A stretch of 64,000 nt of DNA from UBA12191 sp009937185. GTDB taxonomy: Bacteria; Planctomycetota; UBA8108; UBA1146. The notes under the pieces were generated by a model that made no database searches, was not told the origin of the DNA, and saw only the letters and a program-made list of their open reading frames with translations. Every line of letters starts with the position of its first letter. Position 1 is the first letter of the stretch. The stretch spans positions 124,001 to 188,000 of the forward strand of contig CALJGL010000011.1 in the NCBI GenBank assembly GCA_938075155.1, read 5' to 3'. The position numbers and the translations under genes were made by a program. Positions 37,752-47,784 of this stretch are shown here, in pieces.

Positions 37752-38128
37752 GGTGAGCGAGCGTAGCGGTCGCGAGATGGATTCGTCCATAGCGAGGAAA
37801 GTCCGAGCTCCATAGGGCAGGGTGGTGGGTAACTCCCACCGGGAGCAATCCCAGGGAAAGTGCCACAGAAAATATACCGCCATTGTCATTTGATGATGGT
37901 AAGGGTGAAATGGTGAGGTAAGAGCTCACCGCAGGGGCGGTGACGTCCTTGGCAGGGTAAACCCCACCCGGAGAAAGACCAAACAGAGGTGAAGGAGTGC
38001 CCCCTCCGCTCTCGCTTGCGAGAATATGCCCGGGTAGGTCGTTAGAGCCCTTTGGCAACATTGGGCCCAGAGGAATGACCGCACACCATTTCGATGGTGA
38101 ACAGGACTCGGCTTACTGCTCGCTCACC
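37752..38128 (+). ncRNA. rnpB: RNase P RNA (type A)
   Basis: The 377-nt RNA begins GGTGAGCGAGC, which pairs exactly with GCTCGCTCACC at the 3' end (P1). It contains GAGGAAAGTCCG (CR-I/P4), GGTAAACCCC, AGAGGAATGACCGC (CR-V) and ACAGGACTCGGCTTACTG. It processes tRNA 5' ends. ORFs reading across it are spurious. Confidence 0.95.
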
Positions 38129-38380
38129 CTTCATTCTTACACTTCACTGTCGATTCAAGTATCAAGAATACTGTGATTCAAGTATCAAGAACTGTGGATC
38201 AATGAACCCTACCTCAAGTAAAAAGTACACATATGAGAGTATTCCACAGCTGTCCCCCATTGATCCGGTCTTGACTGTCTTCATCAAATCGGCATCATCC
38301 TTCGTAAGGTTGATTTCTGAACTTCAAGGAACCAGGGAATATTGGAGAAAACCAGTGATCAATATGAATCGAATCCAAGT

Positions 38381-39736
38381 ATGAAAGATATGCTTTTCAA
38401 GCCCATCGACATCGCCTGGCTAGCCGCATTCCGCATCATCACCGGAGGGCTTCTTTGTTATGAAATGGTTCGATATCTGGCAAACGGCTGGCTCAAAAGT
38501 TACTACATCGAAACGCCAATGCATTTCAAGTTCTATGGATTTTCTTGGGTCGAACAATTGCCCCAAGACTGGATGATGTATTGCGTGTTCCTGCTACTCA
38601 TCATGTCTTCCATCTGCGTCACATTGGGATACCGATACAGGATATCGTCAGTCATCCAATTCTTGGGTTTTACCTATCTCTTCCTTCTGGATGCCGCCGG
38701 CTATCGCAATCACTGGTATCTCTTGTGCCTACTTTGCCTGTTTCTGGTCTTCTTGCCGGCTCACCGAGCATTCTCGCTCGATTGCGGGAGAATAAAGGAT
38801 CTACAGCGAAACTGGTGTCAACAATGGCAACTCTGGTTAATACGTAGCCAGCTCGTCATCGTTTACTTTTTTGCCGGTATCGCCAAATTCGATCATGGTT
38901 GGTTAAGCGGTGAATCGATTCGTGCCATCTTCACCAGCGAAGGACATTCCCCGGAAACTCTGAACTTCCTGTTTAGGGATGATGTGACTCAGTTCTTCGT
39001 CTGGTCCGGTCTACTCTTCGATCTCACGATCCCATTTTTCTTACTCTGGAAACGCACTCGATTTGTGGCTTTTGTAGGAGCGGCGACTTTCCACCTCACC
39101 AACGGAATGTTCCTCGTCAGTGTCGGTATTTTCCCATGGTTCATGTTGATGGCCGGGGCACTCTTCTTCGATCCTGATTGGCCCCGTGTCCTCCTGAGGA
39201 AAATGGGCTTCGCTTCGGGCGCAAGCGTTCCGATTCCCGAATCCCCCTCCGGACTCGATGACCCTCAAATCCCACGCCCAGTGATTCTGGGTCTCCTCAC
39301 GATTTACCTGGCGTTCCAGATACTTTTGCCTCTCAGGCATCATCTCTATGACAGTTATGCCTCTTGGTCTCATGAAGGACACCGCTGGGCTTGGCGAATG
39401 AAACTGGTCAATAAGCGAGTAGAGAAGGTACAGATCTTTTCTTTTGATCCAAACACCGGCAAGAGAATCACCTTGGATCCGAACTACAAAAAAGCCTTGG
39501 TCCCCTGGCAGCAAAGCAGGGTCGCTCAACAACCGGATCTATTTATCCAGTTTGCCAAAGATCTCTCCTATAAATTAGAGGCTCAAACGGGGAAACATTA
39601 TCCGATCCATGCCAATGTAGAGATCAGCATCAATGGTAATCCTGTGGCCTCCTTGTACGACCCCTCTGTAGATCTTTCACAAGTTCAATGGTCATTGGCC
39701 CCTAAAAGTTGGTTGACCCCATACTCTGATCGGTGA
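38381..39736 (+). CDS. HTTM / vitamin K-dependent gamma-carboxylase-like membrane protein
   Basis: A 451-residue protein with about ten hydrophobic segments over residues 10-320 and a soluble C-terminal part. The HTTM pattern is clear: FKPIDIAWLAAFRIITGGLL at the start, and the FAGIAKFDHGWLSGE segment whose Lys matches the catalytic-Lys region (IKKLD) of human gamma-glutamyl carboxylase. The substrate is unknown, and bacterial relatives may have other roles. The ATG at 38381 has a weak ribosome site; a TTG at 38342 is too close to AGGGA. It abuts the convergent gene stop to stop. Confidence 0.82.
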   Translation: MKDMLFKPIDIAWLAAFRIITGGLLCYEMVRYLANGWLKSYYIETPMHFKFYGFSWVEQLPQDWMMYCVFLLLIMSSICVTLGYRYRISSVIQFLGFTYLFLLDAAGYRNHWYLLCLLCLFLVFLPAHRAFSLDCGRIKDLQRNWCQQWQLWLIRSQLVIVYFFAGIAKFDHGWLSGESIRAIFTSEGHSPETLNFLFRDDVTQFFVWSGLLFDLTIPFFLLWKRTRFVAFVGAATFHLTNGMFLVSVGIFPWFMLMAGALFFDPDWPRVLLRKMGFASGASVPIPESPSGLDDPQIPRPVILGLLTIYLAFQILLPLRHHLYDSYASWSHEGHRWAWRMKLVNKRVEKVQIFSFDPNTGKRITLDPNYKKALVPWQQSRVAQQPDLFIQFAKDLSYKLEAQTGKHYPIHANVEISINGNPVASLYDPSVDLSQVQWSLAPKSWLTPYSDR

Positions 39737-40894
39737 TCAATTCAGTCGATAGGGAGCACACAGTTTGTTTCGGCGAGGAGTCATGAGAGGTATGACTAAG
39801 ACCTTGTCAATTCGGAACTCCAAAGAGACGGCTCCTGTTTCAGGATTTGTAGATTTAAGCGCATATCCAGAAGGAACATCAAGCATGCCAGATCCTTCAT
39901 TGCGGCTCTCTATCTCAAAACTTAAATAATCTATCGTAAAGCTGACAACAGCATCTAAAAATATGCCTTCTTTAAGCGCGGGATTGAATCCGTCATCTGA
40001 AACCAAAGATTTGGAGTATATCGCATACCAAGGAAATTCTGTCACTGGCGTCAGTTCACCCAGTGAATCTACCTGTTCTAATTCTTCCAACAGTTCAACT
40101 CGATGAGCCAAAAAACAGTACTTATCAGCTTCAAAAAAGTATCCGACGATTCCAGTAGGAAAAAACTTTAATTGATTACTAGAGATCAGATCCACCGCTG
40201 CCAAGACCTCTGATTGAATCGCTTTTTTGCTTCCCTCTGCTGGGGACTCAATTCGATTCAGGGTATCGCGAAATTCCATCAAACTCTCTACCGATAGTTT
40301 TTTGGCCTTACCTCTTTGGGTAAGTTCTCGAAATTGGGCGAGGGATTCCGACAGTACGGCCTGACGGAACAACTCTTCCAGCAGACTCCCACCCCCGAAT
40401 AAATTCTCATTCGCCTCTATCACAGAACTGATCGGCTTTAAGGGACTCACGTCATCACCAGATAGATCCCTAGAATTCATTACAGAAATCAGACGAGATC
40501 GAAAACCTGTAAAGTTCAATGGCGAGGAAAGAGTTTCAAGCGAGGAGGTCGGTCTTCGAATCGGCGCGGCGGCGACAATCTCTAAAAATGCCTGGTCCAC
40601 TTTCCTCACTCGATCAAGAAAGTTAAAATCTAAAGGCTCTGTATCCCGCAAAAATTGATCGGCTTCAAGTCGCGACTTCAAAGGAAATAATTCTGAGTTT
40701 CTTTGATGGATCTTGGCTTCCAAATACTTGGCGTAACTCGCATGGCCCAGCATCTTGTAAATACGATCACTCGTACGATTGTTTCTTTTCCGAAACTCTA
40801 GCCCCAATAACGCGAGAAGTCCGACGAGAATGACTGTGATCGCCAGCATAGCGATGAGTCCTTTTTTCCCCATCCAACTGGGAATGATCAACAT
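39737..40894 (-). CDS. Single-span membrane-anchored protein, unknown
   Basis: This 385-residue protein has one helix near the N-terminus (LIAMLAITVILVGLLALLG), followed by a soluble, mainly helical then beta-rich region (strand segments in residues 290-380). I recognise no family. The ATG at 40894 overlaps the zinc-ribbon gene stop by seven bases, so it is probably cotranscribed with that gene. Confidence 0.6.
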   Translation of the reverse strand: MLIIPSWMGKKGLIAMLAITVILVGLLALLGLEFRKRNNRTSDRIYKMLGHASYAKYLEAKIHQRNSELFPLKSRLEADQFLRDTEPLDFNFLDRVRKVDQAFLEIVAAAPIRRPTSSLETLSSPLNFTGFRSRLISVMNSRDLSGDDVSPLKPISSVIEANENLFGGGSLLEELFRQAVLSESLAQFRELTQRGKAKKLSVESLMEFRDTLNRIESPAEGSKKAIQSEVLAAVDLISSNQLKFFPTGIVGYFFEADKYCFLAHRVELLEELEQVDSLGELTPVTEFPWYAIYSKSLVSDDGFNPALKEGIFLDAVVSFTIDYLSFEIESRNEGSGMLDVPSGYALKSTNPETGAVSLEFRIDKVLVIPLMTPRRNKLCAPYRLN

Positions 40895-41583
40895 CCCAGA
40901 ACCCGGCCACAAAAGTTGCAAAGAACAATATCACTATCCTGACGGATTTTCTCTATCACATTTGGAGCTAAAGAAGTGTGACAGCCTCCGCAGTTATCAC
41001 CGCTGATAGATACCAGTACATTTGAACCGAGTGATGGTTGCAACCGGTCAAAGATCTCCAAAAGTTCTGAATCAACTTTTGAGCGTGCTTCTTGGATTGG
41101 AGTTTCCATAGCACTGATTTCTTTCTCAAAGTCACTATTCTCTTCCTTGACTCTAGTATTGAGTTCCAGATACTCTTCGCGTGCATGGGCCAATCTTTGA
41201 TCGAGATCCGCCAATCCTTTTTCAATCTCTTCAATCTTTGAAAAAATCGCCAATACATTCTCTTCAAGAGTAACTTTTGCTTCTTCGTACTTCTCTATTT
41301 GTGCTCGAAGACCCGAATACTCACTGGCCTGAGTGGCACTCGACAACTGATCTCTGTTTTTTGCTATCTTGCTATCAAGATCAGCGACGTCGCCTTCGAA
41401 TTTCCTACCCAATGCTCGACCTTGCTCCATCCGCTCTTCATGGGGAGCTCTTTCAGCCAACATTGCCACAATATTCTCCTCAAAGATTGAGACCTTATGG
41501 TTTCTTTTCTCCATCTCTGATCGGTAGAGTTCATTTTTGCTGAATAAATTTTGGTAATGACGGAAATGTTCAAGAATACCCAA
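40888..41583 (-). CDS. Coiled-coil protein with C4 zinc ribbon (CT398 family)
   Basis: Residues 1-190 are a long antiparallel coiled coil. Residues about 193-228 form a C4 zinc ribbon (CGGCHTSLAPN ... CNFCGRVL), as in the CT398/zf-RING_7 family, members of which have been linked to sigma-54 binding or flagellar export. No such partners are visible here. The start appears to be TTG; the nearest GGAAG is rather far, so it is uncertain. It lies downstream of rpoD, past a terminator. Confidence 0.75.
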   Translation of the reverse strand: MGILEHFRHYQNLFSKNELYRSEMEKRNHKVSIFEENIVAMLAERAPHEERMEQGRALGRKFEGDVADLDSKIAKNRDQLSSATQASEYSGLRAQIEKYEEAKVTLEENVLAIFSKIEEIEKGLADLDQRLAHAREEYLELNTRVKEENSDFEKEISAMETPIQEARSKVDSELLEIFDRLQPSLGSNVLVSISGDNCGGCHTSLAPNVIEKIRQDSDIVLCNFCGRVLGC

Positions 41584-41701
41584 CGCCCAGACTCACTTCC
41601 CGAAAGTTGGCGGATGGATACGAAAGAGATTCGCACCTAATCCAACCTACCTAATTGTTATGACATCATAATCAAAGACCTCAAAGATCTCAAATTAAGA
41701 A

Positions 41702-41734
41702 AAGACCCACCTCTATTACAGAGATCGGCCTTTT
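41702..41734 (-). terminator. Terminator after rpoD
   Basis: A 14-position stem with one mismatch (AAAGGCC...TCTCT with the complementary arm), followed by TTTTCTT on the minus strand, 21 bases beyond the rpoD stop. Confidence 0.8.
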
Positions 41735-41754
41735 ATTGTTTCTATGACGAGGTC

Positions 41755-43620
41755 TTAATCGTCGAGGAAGCCCTCGAGGTGACGAGACCGGATGGGATGC
41801 TGCAATTTCTTGACCGCTTTGGCCTCAATCTGACGCACACGTTCCCGTGTCACCTTGAATATTTTTCCTACTTCTTCCAAGGTATATGTGTATCCGTCTT
41901 CCAAACCATATCGAAGTTTGATGATTTCTCGCTCGCGATAGGTCAATGTTTTCAACACATCCTTGAGGCGATCCTTCAGCATTTCATGAGTCGCTGTATG
42001 GATCGGTGATTCGACAGAATGATCTTCAATGAAATCGCCGAAGAAACCGTCATCGCTATCGCCGATGGGGCGATCAAGCGAAATCGGGTGCTTGGAAATT
42101 TTAAGGACCTTCCGCACCTCTTCTTCAGGAAGCTCCAGTTCAACTGCGATTTCTTTCATGCTGGGCTCGTAACCCAACTTCTGCATCAATTTCTTGGTCG
42201 CATTTCGAACTTTGCTCATTGTCTCGATCATGTGAACAGGAATTCGAATAGTTCGAGCCTGGTCGGCAATCGAGCGTGTGATGGCCTGACGAATCCACCA
42301 TGTTGCATAAGTAGAAAATTTGTACCCACGGCGATATTCGTATTTCTCAACCGCCTTCATCAGTCCCGTGTTTCCTTCCTGAATCAAATCCAAGAAAGAC
42401 AATCCACGATTTCGGTAGCGTTTGGCGATAGAAACTACAAGTCTTAGGTTTCCTGCCGATAGTCTCCGCTTGCCCACTTCATATCGGTTGAACTGTTTGT
42501 TCATTCCATGAACACGATCACCAAAGGGTTCAGTGGCTTCCATCAAGAGGACGGAGATGTCGAGAATATTATTATTCTCACTTTCTATCACCTCTTTGTC
42601 GTTCTTTCTGCGGCCACCACGATCTTTGATATCCTGAATCTTATTTCTGGACTTACGAATTTTTCGCCATTGACCACGCATACTGTCCCGAAGGTTATCC
42701 AAGATTTCCTTGCGGAAAACGAGTTCACCTAACAGAAGCCCGATCTTGAGTGCACGTTTATGAACGTCCAGACGAATCTTTTCTTTGTACTTGTCCGTTA
42801 ATTTTTTCGACTCAAGTTTCTTCTTAGCCTCAGCATTATCATTGTAGAGCTTCTCAATGGTTTTTAAGTTCTGATCCATTCTCTGGCTCATGTCTTCGCG
42901 GCTAGGCTCGCCCGATGATGGGGTCAACTTAATGACCTTATCAATCGCTTGATCTCCAAAGAGCACGTCTGTGCAGAGACGAATCATTTGCTGCTGACAA
43001 AATCCCGAAGAATAAATTGCAGTCCTATATCTGTCGCGGCAAGTTTCAATGGTTTTCGCCAAGAGAAGTTCTTCCGCCCTCGTCAACAGTGGGATTTCTC
43101 CCATTTGGGTCAGATACATTCGTACGGGATCATCGATCTTCTCTCCGGTAAAATCCGGTTCGTCAGGAAGGTCATCAATCTTTACGGGATCGTCGATCAC
43201 TTCGAGATCATGCTTCTCGAGCAAATCGTAGACCGCATCAATTCTCTCGGGAGTATTGCACTCCTCGGGGAAACAATGGTTGAACTGCTCGAAAGTCACT
43301 AGACCCGTAGATTTACCGATCTCAACAACGCGATCGAGCCCCTCTTCCCAGGTTCTCTTTTGCTTGCTGAAGTCACGGGAAGACGGTCGTCCAGAAGCGA
43401 TTTTGGGGATCTCTTCAAGTGGACCCCGACTTTCGTCATCATCTATCGGCGCAAGTTCGACTTCAGGTTCATCGACACCAAGGGTTGGAAGATCATCCTC
43501 CAGATCTTCTTCCTCTGCCTCCTCTGATTCAATTGCGATTTCTCCACCCTCTTCTTGAGAACGAAATTCGTCCTCAGTAAGGGCAGGGTCTTCATTGACT
43601 TTCGTTGAAGCGGAACTCAT
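41755..43620 (-). CDS. rpoD: Primary RNA polymerase sigma factor RpoD (sigma-70)
   Basis: The 621 residues include an acidic N-terminal tail, region 1.1 (residues about 95-140), region 1.2 (DDPVRMYLTQMGEIPLLTREE-like), and a non-conserved region of about 170 residues. Region 2 (RNRGLSFLDLIQEGNTGLMKAVEKYEY), the -10 segment WIRQAITR, region 3 and region 4 (RERVRQIEAKA) follow. It directs transcription of housekeeping genes. It lies 39 bases after dnaG, as in the macromolecular-synthesis operon; rpsU is absent. Confidence 0.97.
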   Translation of the reverse strand: MSSASTKVNEDPALTEDEFRSQEEGGEIAIESEEAEEEDLEDDLPTLGVDEPEVELAPIDDDESRGPLEEIPKIASGRPSSRDFSKQKRTWEEGLDRVVEIGKSTGLVTFEQFNHCFPEECNTPERIDAVYDLLEKHDLEVIDDPVKIDDLPDEPDFTGEKIDDPVRMYLTQMGEIPLLTRAEELLLAKTIETCRDRYRTAIYSSGFCQQQMIRLCTDVLFGDQAIDKVIKLTPSSGEPSREDMSQRMDQNLKTIEKLYNDNAEAKKKLESKKLTDKYKEKIRLDVHKRALKIGLLLGELVFRKEILDNLRDSMRGQWRKIRKSRNKIQDIKDRGGRRKNDKEVIESENNNILDISVLLMEATEPFGDRVHGMNKQFNRYEVGKRRLSAGNLRLVVSIAKRYRNRGLSFLDLIQEGNTGLMKAVEKYEYRRGYKFSTYATWWIRQAITRSIADQARTIRIPVHMIETMSKVRNATKKLMQKLGYEPSMKEIAVELELPEEEVRKVLKISKHPISLDRPIGDSDDGFFGDFIEDHSVESPIHTATHEMLKDRLKDVLKTLTYREREIIKLRYGLEDGYTYTLEEVGKIFKVTRERVRQIEAKAVKKLQHPIRSRHLEGFLDD

Positions 43621-43659
43621 GGGCTCATCCTCTTCTCATCCCGGCTGAACAGATACATT

Positions 43660-45759
43660 CTAATGATGATCTAATTCAAACCTATTGATGATTTCGTCGG
43701 CTTGCGACGGATTACTAAAAGAAAACTTATCGTTATTTAACATGTTAATGCACTCATTGACGTTTGTTACTAAGGCCGACTTCTCGTCATTTCGCATAAA
43801 ATCGTCCTTTTTTCGCTCCAAAGCAGTCATGAGATACTCTGCAAGGGTCCTAGAAGCGAAATTTATTTTTTGGTCCTGATCAAGGAACTCGTCATCTCTG
43901 GTATTTCTACTCCATAGATCGAGAAGCAACGATTTAAGATCTGGGTCCTCAATCTCCAACAGTTCTGGGACTTTTCCTTTATTCTGAAACAAAAGCCCTA
44001 ATTCCCTATGTAAAGGAGAAGTCCAACGCTCGACGGGAGCGAGCCTCAGCATAGGTCTCATATATGATTCATCTCGAATTATCGTTTTCAAAATTGCTGC
44101 TTCTGTCATCGCATATTCTGCGATGACAGCAGGATCTACGCTTCGAAACGGAATCAGCTCCGAAGTGATACTATCCGGCTCCAGAGTGAGATCGGACACA
44201 GATTCATCGATCACAGCGACTGTAGCGTTCGGATCCTCAAAAGAAGAGGTGCCCAACGGTGCCCCATTCTGCTCAAAATAAGGAGTATGATCCGGTCTAT
44301 CTGGGAAGTCACTGGGAGAATCGGACGGCGTTCCTCTGTACTTATTTCGAGAAGAATCCCGCTCCAATTGAACCTTTCGATCCACTTGGAAATCCATCAA
44401 GATGGAAGATTCAGACCAGCCGGTTAATCTCGCCACCTCTCGAACACCGCTCTCTAGCAACACTTGACCTTTCTTCGACAATGGCATCAAGACTCTCTCA
44501 GACAACTCTCGGCGCGTTTTAGAAACCACCTCTGGTTGTGCATCGCCTAATGAAAATCCATGTAGGCTGAGAATCTCACTGATGAGAAAGTTTAGAGATG
44601 CCGTTCCTGTTTTGAGAAGCGTCTGAAATCTGTCTTTTCCCCCCTCTGAGGCTAAGAGATCACAGGGATCAGTCCCTTCTTCGAGTAGAACGACTTTGAC
44701 CTCAACATCCGTTCCCAAAAAATGCTCGCACGACTTTGCAGCCGCCCTTCTTCCCGCCGAATCCCCGTCAAAGAGTAAATCGACGCACTGGGCTGCACGT
44801 GAGATGAACTGAACTGATTTCGTTGTCAAAGCAGTCCCAAGAACCCCTACCACATTTGAGACTCCATGCTGATGCGCCATCATGACGTCGGTGTAACCTT
44901 CACAGACAACGACGTGACGCCGTCTTCGTATTTCTTCCTGACCTTGCTGGAACCCATAGAGAAGATTCCCCTTGGAGTAAACACGTGATTCTGGCGAGTT
45001 GATGTATTTGGGAGGATTCGCAGCCCCTTGTGAAACTGCCTCTGGATGACCGAGATGGCGTCCACCAAATGCGATCACTTCACCGGATTCACGATACTGG
45101 CCCTTCCCCGGTCGAATGATGGGGAAAATGATCCGATCCCTGAAAGCATCGTAGGTTTTGCCCTCAGCAGAACTTTTTAGAAGTCCGAGCTCAACGGCTC
45201 GCTGGATCGTGTCCTTTGGGTTATCAACATGTTGCCGTATGGAGCCTTCGAGTGAATTCCAACCCGGCGGGGCATACCCGATGCGAAAACGTCGGATACA
45301 AGAATCGCTAAATCCTCTTTGCTTCAGGTACTCGAGCGCAGGGCGTCCTTCTGCAGTTTTCAACTGTTGAGTAAACCAGGTTGCTGTTCTATCCAGAAAC
45401 ACAAGGTCTTCATCGCGTTGGATCTGAATTTGCGGATCCTGAAACTGTGGGCGAAGTTCAATATTTGCTCGGTCCGCTAAAATCGTCAACGCTTCACGAA
45501 AATCCACCTTCTCAAACTTTTGAATGAAGGAGAAAACATCGCCACCTTCATTACAAGACCAACACTTAAAGGTGTTTCTTTCGGGATCGACGTCCATAGA
45601 TGGACGGCCGTCATCATGGAAGGGACATAGTCCCTTCCATACTCTCCCCCTCTGGGTGAGATCGACATACTTGCCGATGACCTCCTCGATGGGACTGGCC
45701 TCACGGACTCGTTCTCGATCATCGTTCGGCGTTGCGGCCAATAGAACTTCCTCATTCAC
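43660..45759 (-). CDS. dnaG: DNA primase
   Basis: It makes RNA primers for replication. An N-terminal CHC2-type zinc finger (CPFHDDGRPSM...CWSCNEGG) leads to the RNA polymerase Toprim domain (VVCEGYTDVMMAH...LLFDGDSAGRRAA). The C-terminal DnaB-binding region is divergent and low in complexity in the middle. GTG 45759 is the longest start; TTG 45741 has GAGGAA six bases upstream and may be the real one. An 337-base gap precedes it. Confidence 0.95.
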   Translation of the reverse strand: MNEEVLLAATPNDDRERVREASPIEEVIGKYVDLTQRGRVWKGLCPFHDDGRPSMDVDPERNTFKCWSCNEGGDVFSFIQKFEKVDFREALTILADRANIELRPQFQDPQIQIQRDEDLVFLDRTATWFTQQLKTAEGRPALEYLKQRGFSDSCIRRFRIGYAPPGWNSLEGSIRQHVDNPKDTIQRAVELGLLKSSAEGKTYDAFRDRIIFPIIRPGKGQYRESGEVIAFGGRHLGHPEAVSQGAANPPKYINSPESRVYSKGNLLYGFQQGQEEIRRRRHVVVCEGYTDVMMAHQHGVSNVVGVLGTALTTKSVQFISRAAQCVDLLFDGDSAGRRAAAKSCEHFLGTDVEVKVVLLEEGTDPCDLLASEGGKDRFQTLLKTGTASLNFLISEILSLHGFSLGDAQPEVVSKTRRELSERVLMPLSKKGQVLLESGVREVARLTGWSESSILMDFQVDRKVQLERDSSRNKYRGTPSDSPSDFPDRPDHTPYFEQNGAPLGTSSFEDPNATVAVIDESVSDLTLEPDSITSELIPFRSVDPAVIAEYAMTEAAILKTIIRDESYMRPMLRLAPVERWTSPLHRELGLLFQNKGKVPELLEIEDPDLKSLLLDLWSRNTRDDEFLDQDQKINFASRTLAEYLMTALERKKDDFMRNDEKSALVTNVNECINMLNNDKFSFSNPSQADEIINRFELDHH

Positions 45760-46096
45760 TCACGTCGATAGATTCGACTGTCACATTAAAAGATGGCCCC
45801 GTCCTACGAGGCCATGAATTACAAAAACATGCGTCCAGCTCCGCGCTCCTAAGATTCACGGCTCAAGACAGTCGAAGAGTCCTCAGGACGCGATCAAAAA
45901 AATCGAGGACGAGAATCGAGATGCAGAGATCTCGCTCTTCGAAAAAATTTAACGGAATTGAGTTGAGAAGCCGTCTTCGGCATTTTCAGTTGCGCGGTTC
46001 ATCTCGCAGGCTGTGTTTCGCAACACGGGTTACCCCTTTAAACCTGAAGATCCGGACTGAATTCCAAATGTACACCTCCCAGAAGTGACATGCCAG
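45760..46096. other. 337-base gap before dnaG
   Basis: Nothing coding is supported; a 118-codon frame on the + strand is basic and matches nothing known. A hairpin (ATGGCC/GGCCAT, 45793-45815) lies about 33-55 bases before the dnaG start on the transcribed strand, so it could be in the leader. A weak GCCG/CGGC hairpin follows rsmA (about 45970). Confidence 0.5.
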
Positions 46097-46930
46097 TCAA
46101 TCATCGTCAAGATTTGCTGCCAAACAAATATGCGCTAATTCGACCCATTGCTCGGGAGAGACCTGATCTGGGCGGGTTCCGGGTTCAACTCCTGTCACGC
46201 TCCACGACTTGACCCCCTTCTTCCCGAGCAATCGGGAGAGAGACTTTCGACGGCCTTGAAAACACTCCCTGACCAAGGCCATCCACCCTTTTGGGACCTC
46301 AGGAACAGGCCAGCTTCGCTGCCAGCGAACAAAGGAAGATTCAACTCTAGGGGCGGGAATGAAGGCATGCGGAGGAACATGCCTCATTATTCGAGCCTCA
46401 CCGAGAAAACCCAGGAGAACGCTACTCGTCCCGTATTCCCGAGTCGCGGGTCCTGCGACCCAACGCTCAGCGACCTCTCTTTGCACAAGAACTGAAAAAC
46501 TCGCCATTTGGGGGCATTGTTCCACCAACATGCAAACAAGAGGGCTCGCAATAGAATATGGAAGGTTCGCCACCAGATGAAACTCACCCTGAGGCAAGGC
46601 ACTCAGCAACGGTTCAGAGAGTCTATTTTTTGTCGCTAAGGCATCCGCCTCGACCACTTTCAGTTCAGAATCGCCGAACTCCGTCCGCAAATGCTCTACG
46701 AGGATAGGATCCAACTCCACCGCTATCACATGGCACCCATGACCCAGCAATGCAGAGGTCAAGGTTCCAGCTCCAGGCCCCACCTCAAGAACCGTCGATC
46801 CACCAGAAACCCCCGAATCCCTGACCAAGGCCCTCAGTAGATTTCCATCGAAAAGAAAATTTTGCCCTTTTCGATGATCAAAGCGGAATCCTCGATCTTT
46901 CAGAGAATCCAAGACATCCCTACGGCTCAT
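46097..46930 (-). CDS. rsmA: 16S rRNA dimethyladenosine transferase
   Basis: It dimethylates two adenines near the 3' end of 16S rRNA. The 277 residues show KGQNFLFD, AdoMet motif VLEVGPGAGTLT, DPILVEHL, and catalytic NLPYSIASP. The ATG at 46930 gives the usual N-terminus but begins two bases after a terminator stem. An in-frame GTG at 47026 overlaps the ompA-like stop and would add 32 residues. See findings. Confidence 0.93.
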   Translation of the reverse strand: MSRRDVLDSLKDRGFRFDHRKGQNFLFDGNLLRALVRDSGVSGGSTVLEVGPGAGTLTSALLGHGCHVIAVELDPILVEHLRTEFGDSELKVVEADALATKNRLSEPLLSALPQGEFHLVANLPYSIASPLVCMLVEQCPQMASFSVLVQREVAERWVAGPATREYGTSSVLLGFLGEARIMRHVPPHAFIPAPRVESSFVRWQRSWPVPEVPKGWMALVRECFQGRRKSLSRLLGKKGVKSWSVTGVEPGTRPDQVSPEQWVELAHICLAANLDDD

Positions 46931-46932
46931 AG

Positions 46933-46968
46933 AAAACGGGAGCCCTCCTTCTGGAGAGCTCCCGTTTT
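46933..46968 (-). terminator. Hairpin between the OmpA-like gene and rsmA
   Basis: AAAACGGGAGC pairs perfectly over 11 bp with GCTCCCGTTTT; further pairing (CTCC/GGAG) closes the loop. The T stretch follows in either direction, so it can stop transcription from both sides. Confidence 0.75.
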
Positions 46969-47022
46969 CAGGAAGTTCTGGCTTCTCATTTTCACCGAAG
47001 ATATCTCCGGTTCCAAGCGTGT

Positions 47023-47784
47023 TCACTCTTCCGTTTGTCCTAAACGAATCTCCACACGACGACATTGACGACGTCCCTTTTCGGAGTTCTCGTCGACTCC
47101 CGGAACAGGCTGGGCCCATCCCGAAGAAGACAATCTCAAACGTTGCTTATCCATTCCCAAAACAACGAACTCTTTGAAAACAGCATGAGCTCGCTTCGCT
47201 CCGAGTTCCCAATTGTCGGCATTCTTGGATTTCGAAATAGGCGTATTATCGGTATGCCCATCGATAAAGATAATCTTGTCGAAGTGATCGGCCTGAATAA
47301 TCTTGACCACGTCTTGAATGATCGCTTTACCCTGTTTTTTAAGAACGCTCTTGCCCTTATCAAAGAGAAGATCGTCTCTCAGCATGACGCCACCCGTTTC
47401 CGGATTGGTCTTTAAGCCTGGAGCGAATTGTTCGGTCGAGATCACGACCTTGGGCATATCATTCAAACTCTTTTTAAGAGCAGCAATGGTGTCTTGTAAA
47501 ACATCACGCTCTCCAGAGAGACCTTGAAGTTCTGTTTCGAGATCACCAATACGAGCGGCCGACCTCTGAAGTTGTGCTGATTCCTCGAATCCCGTCAACT
47601 GCGAATCACGCAATCGCTTCTCTATATCAGAGTTGACCCGGTTCGCTCTCTGCAATTTTCCAACAGCATCCTCATACTTCACATATGGAACACAGGAACA
47701 GAGAAGAAGTGGCAAAAGAAGGAATGAAAAAAGGCGTGCGCTCGTCACTGAACTTTTCCCAATCCGATCCGAAATACTGATCAT
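47023..47784 (-). CDS. OmpA/MotB-like peptidoglycan-binding lipoprotein
   Basis: A lipobox (LLLCSC) ends the signal peptide. Residues about 35-100 form a coiled coil. Residues about 125-250 are an OmpA C-terminal domain (LLFDKGKSVLKKQGKAI, HTDNTPI, NWELGAKRAHAV, RRVEIRL) that should bind peptidoglycan. It is smaller than OmpA, with no barrel, and more like Pal or YiaD but longer. It may tether the outer membrane. Confidence 0.85.
   Translation of the reverse strand: MISISDRIGKSSVTSARLFSFLLLPLLLCSCVPYVKYEDAVGKLQRANRVNSDIEKRLRDSQLTGFEESAQLQRSAARIGDLETELQGLSGERDVLQDTIAALKKSLNDMPKVVISTEQFAPGLKTNPETGGVMLRDDLLFDKGKSVLKKQGKAIIQDVVKIIQADHFDKIIFIDGHTDNTPISKSKNADNWELGAKRAHAVFKEFVVLGMDKQRLRLSSSGWAQPVPGVDENSEKGRRQCRRVEIRLGQTEE

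Noticed and set aside
37644..38061. Minus-strand ORFs across rnpB
   Set aside because: They overlap the conserved RNase P RNA.
45732..46088. 118-codon + frame before dnaG, basic, briefly considered as a ribosomal-type protein
   Set aside because: No match to rpsU or other known families; overlaps dnaG start.
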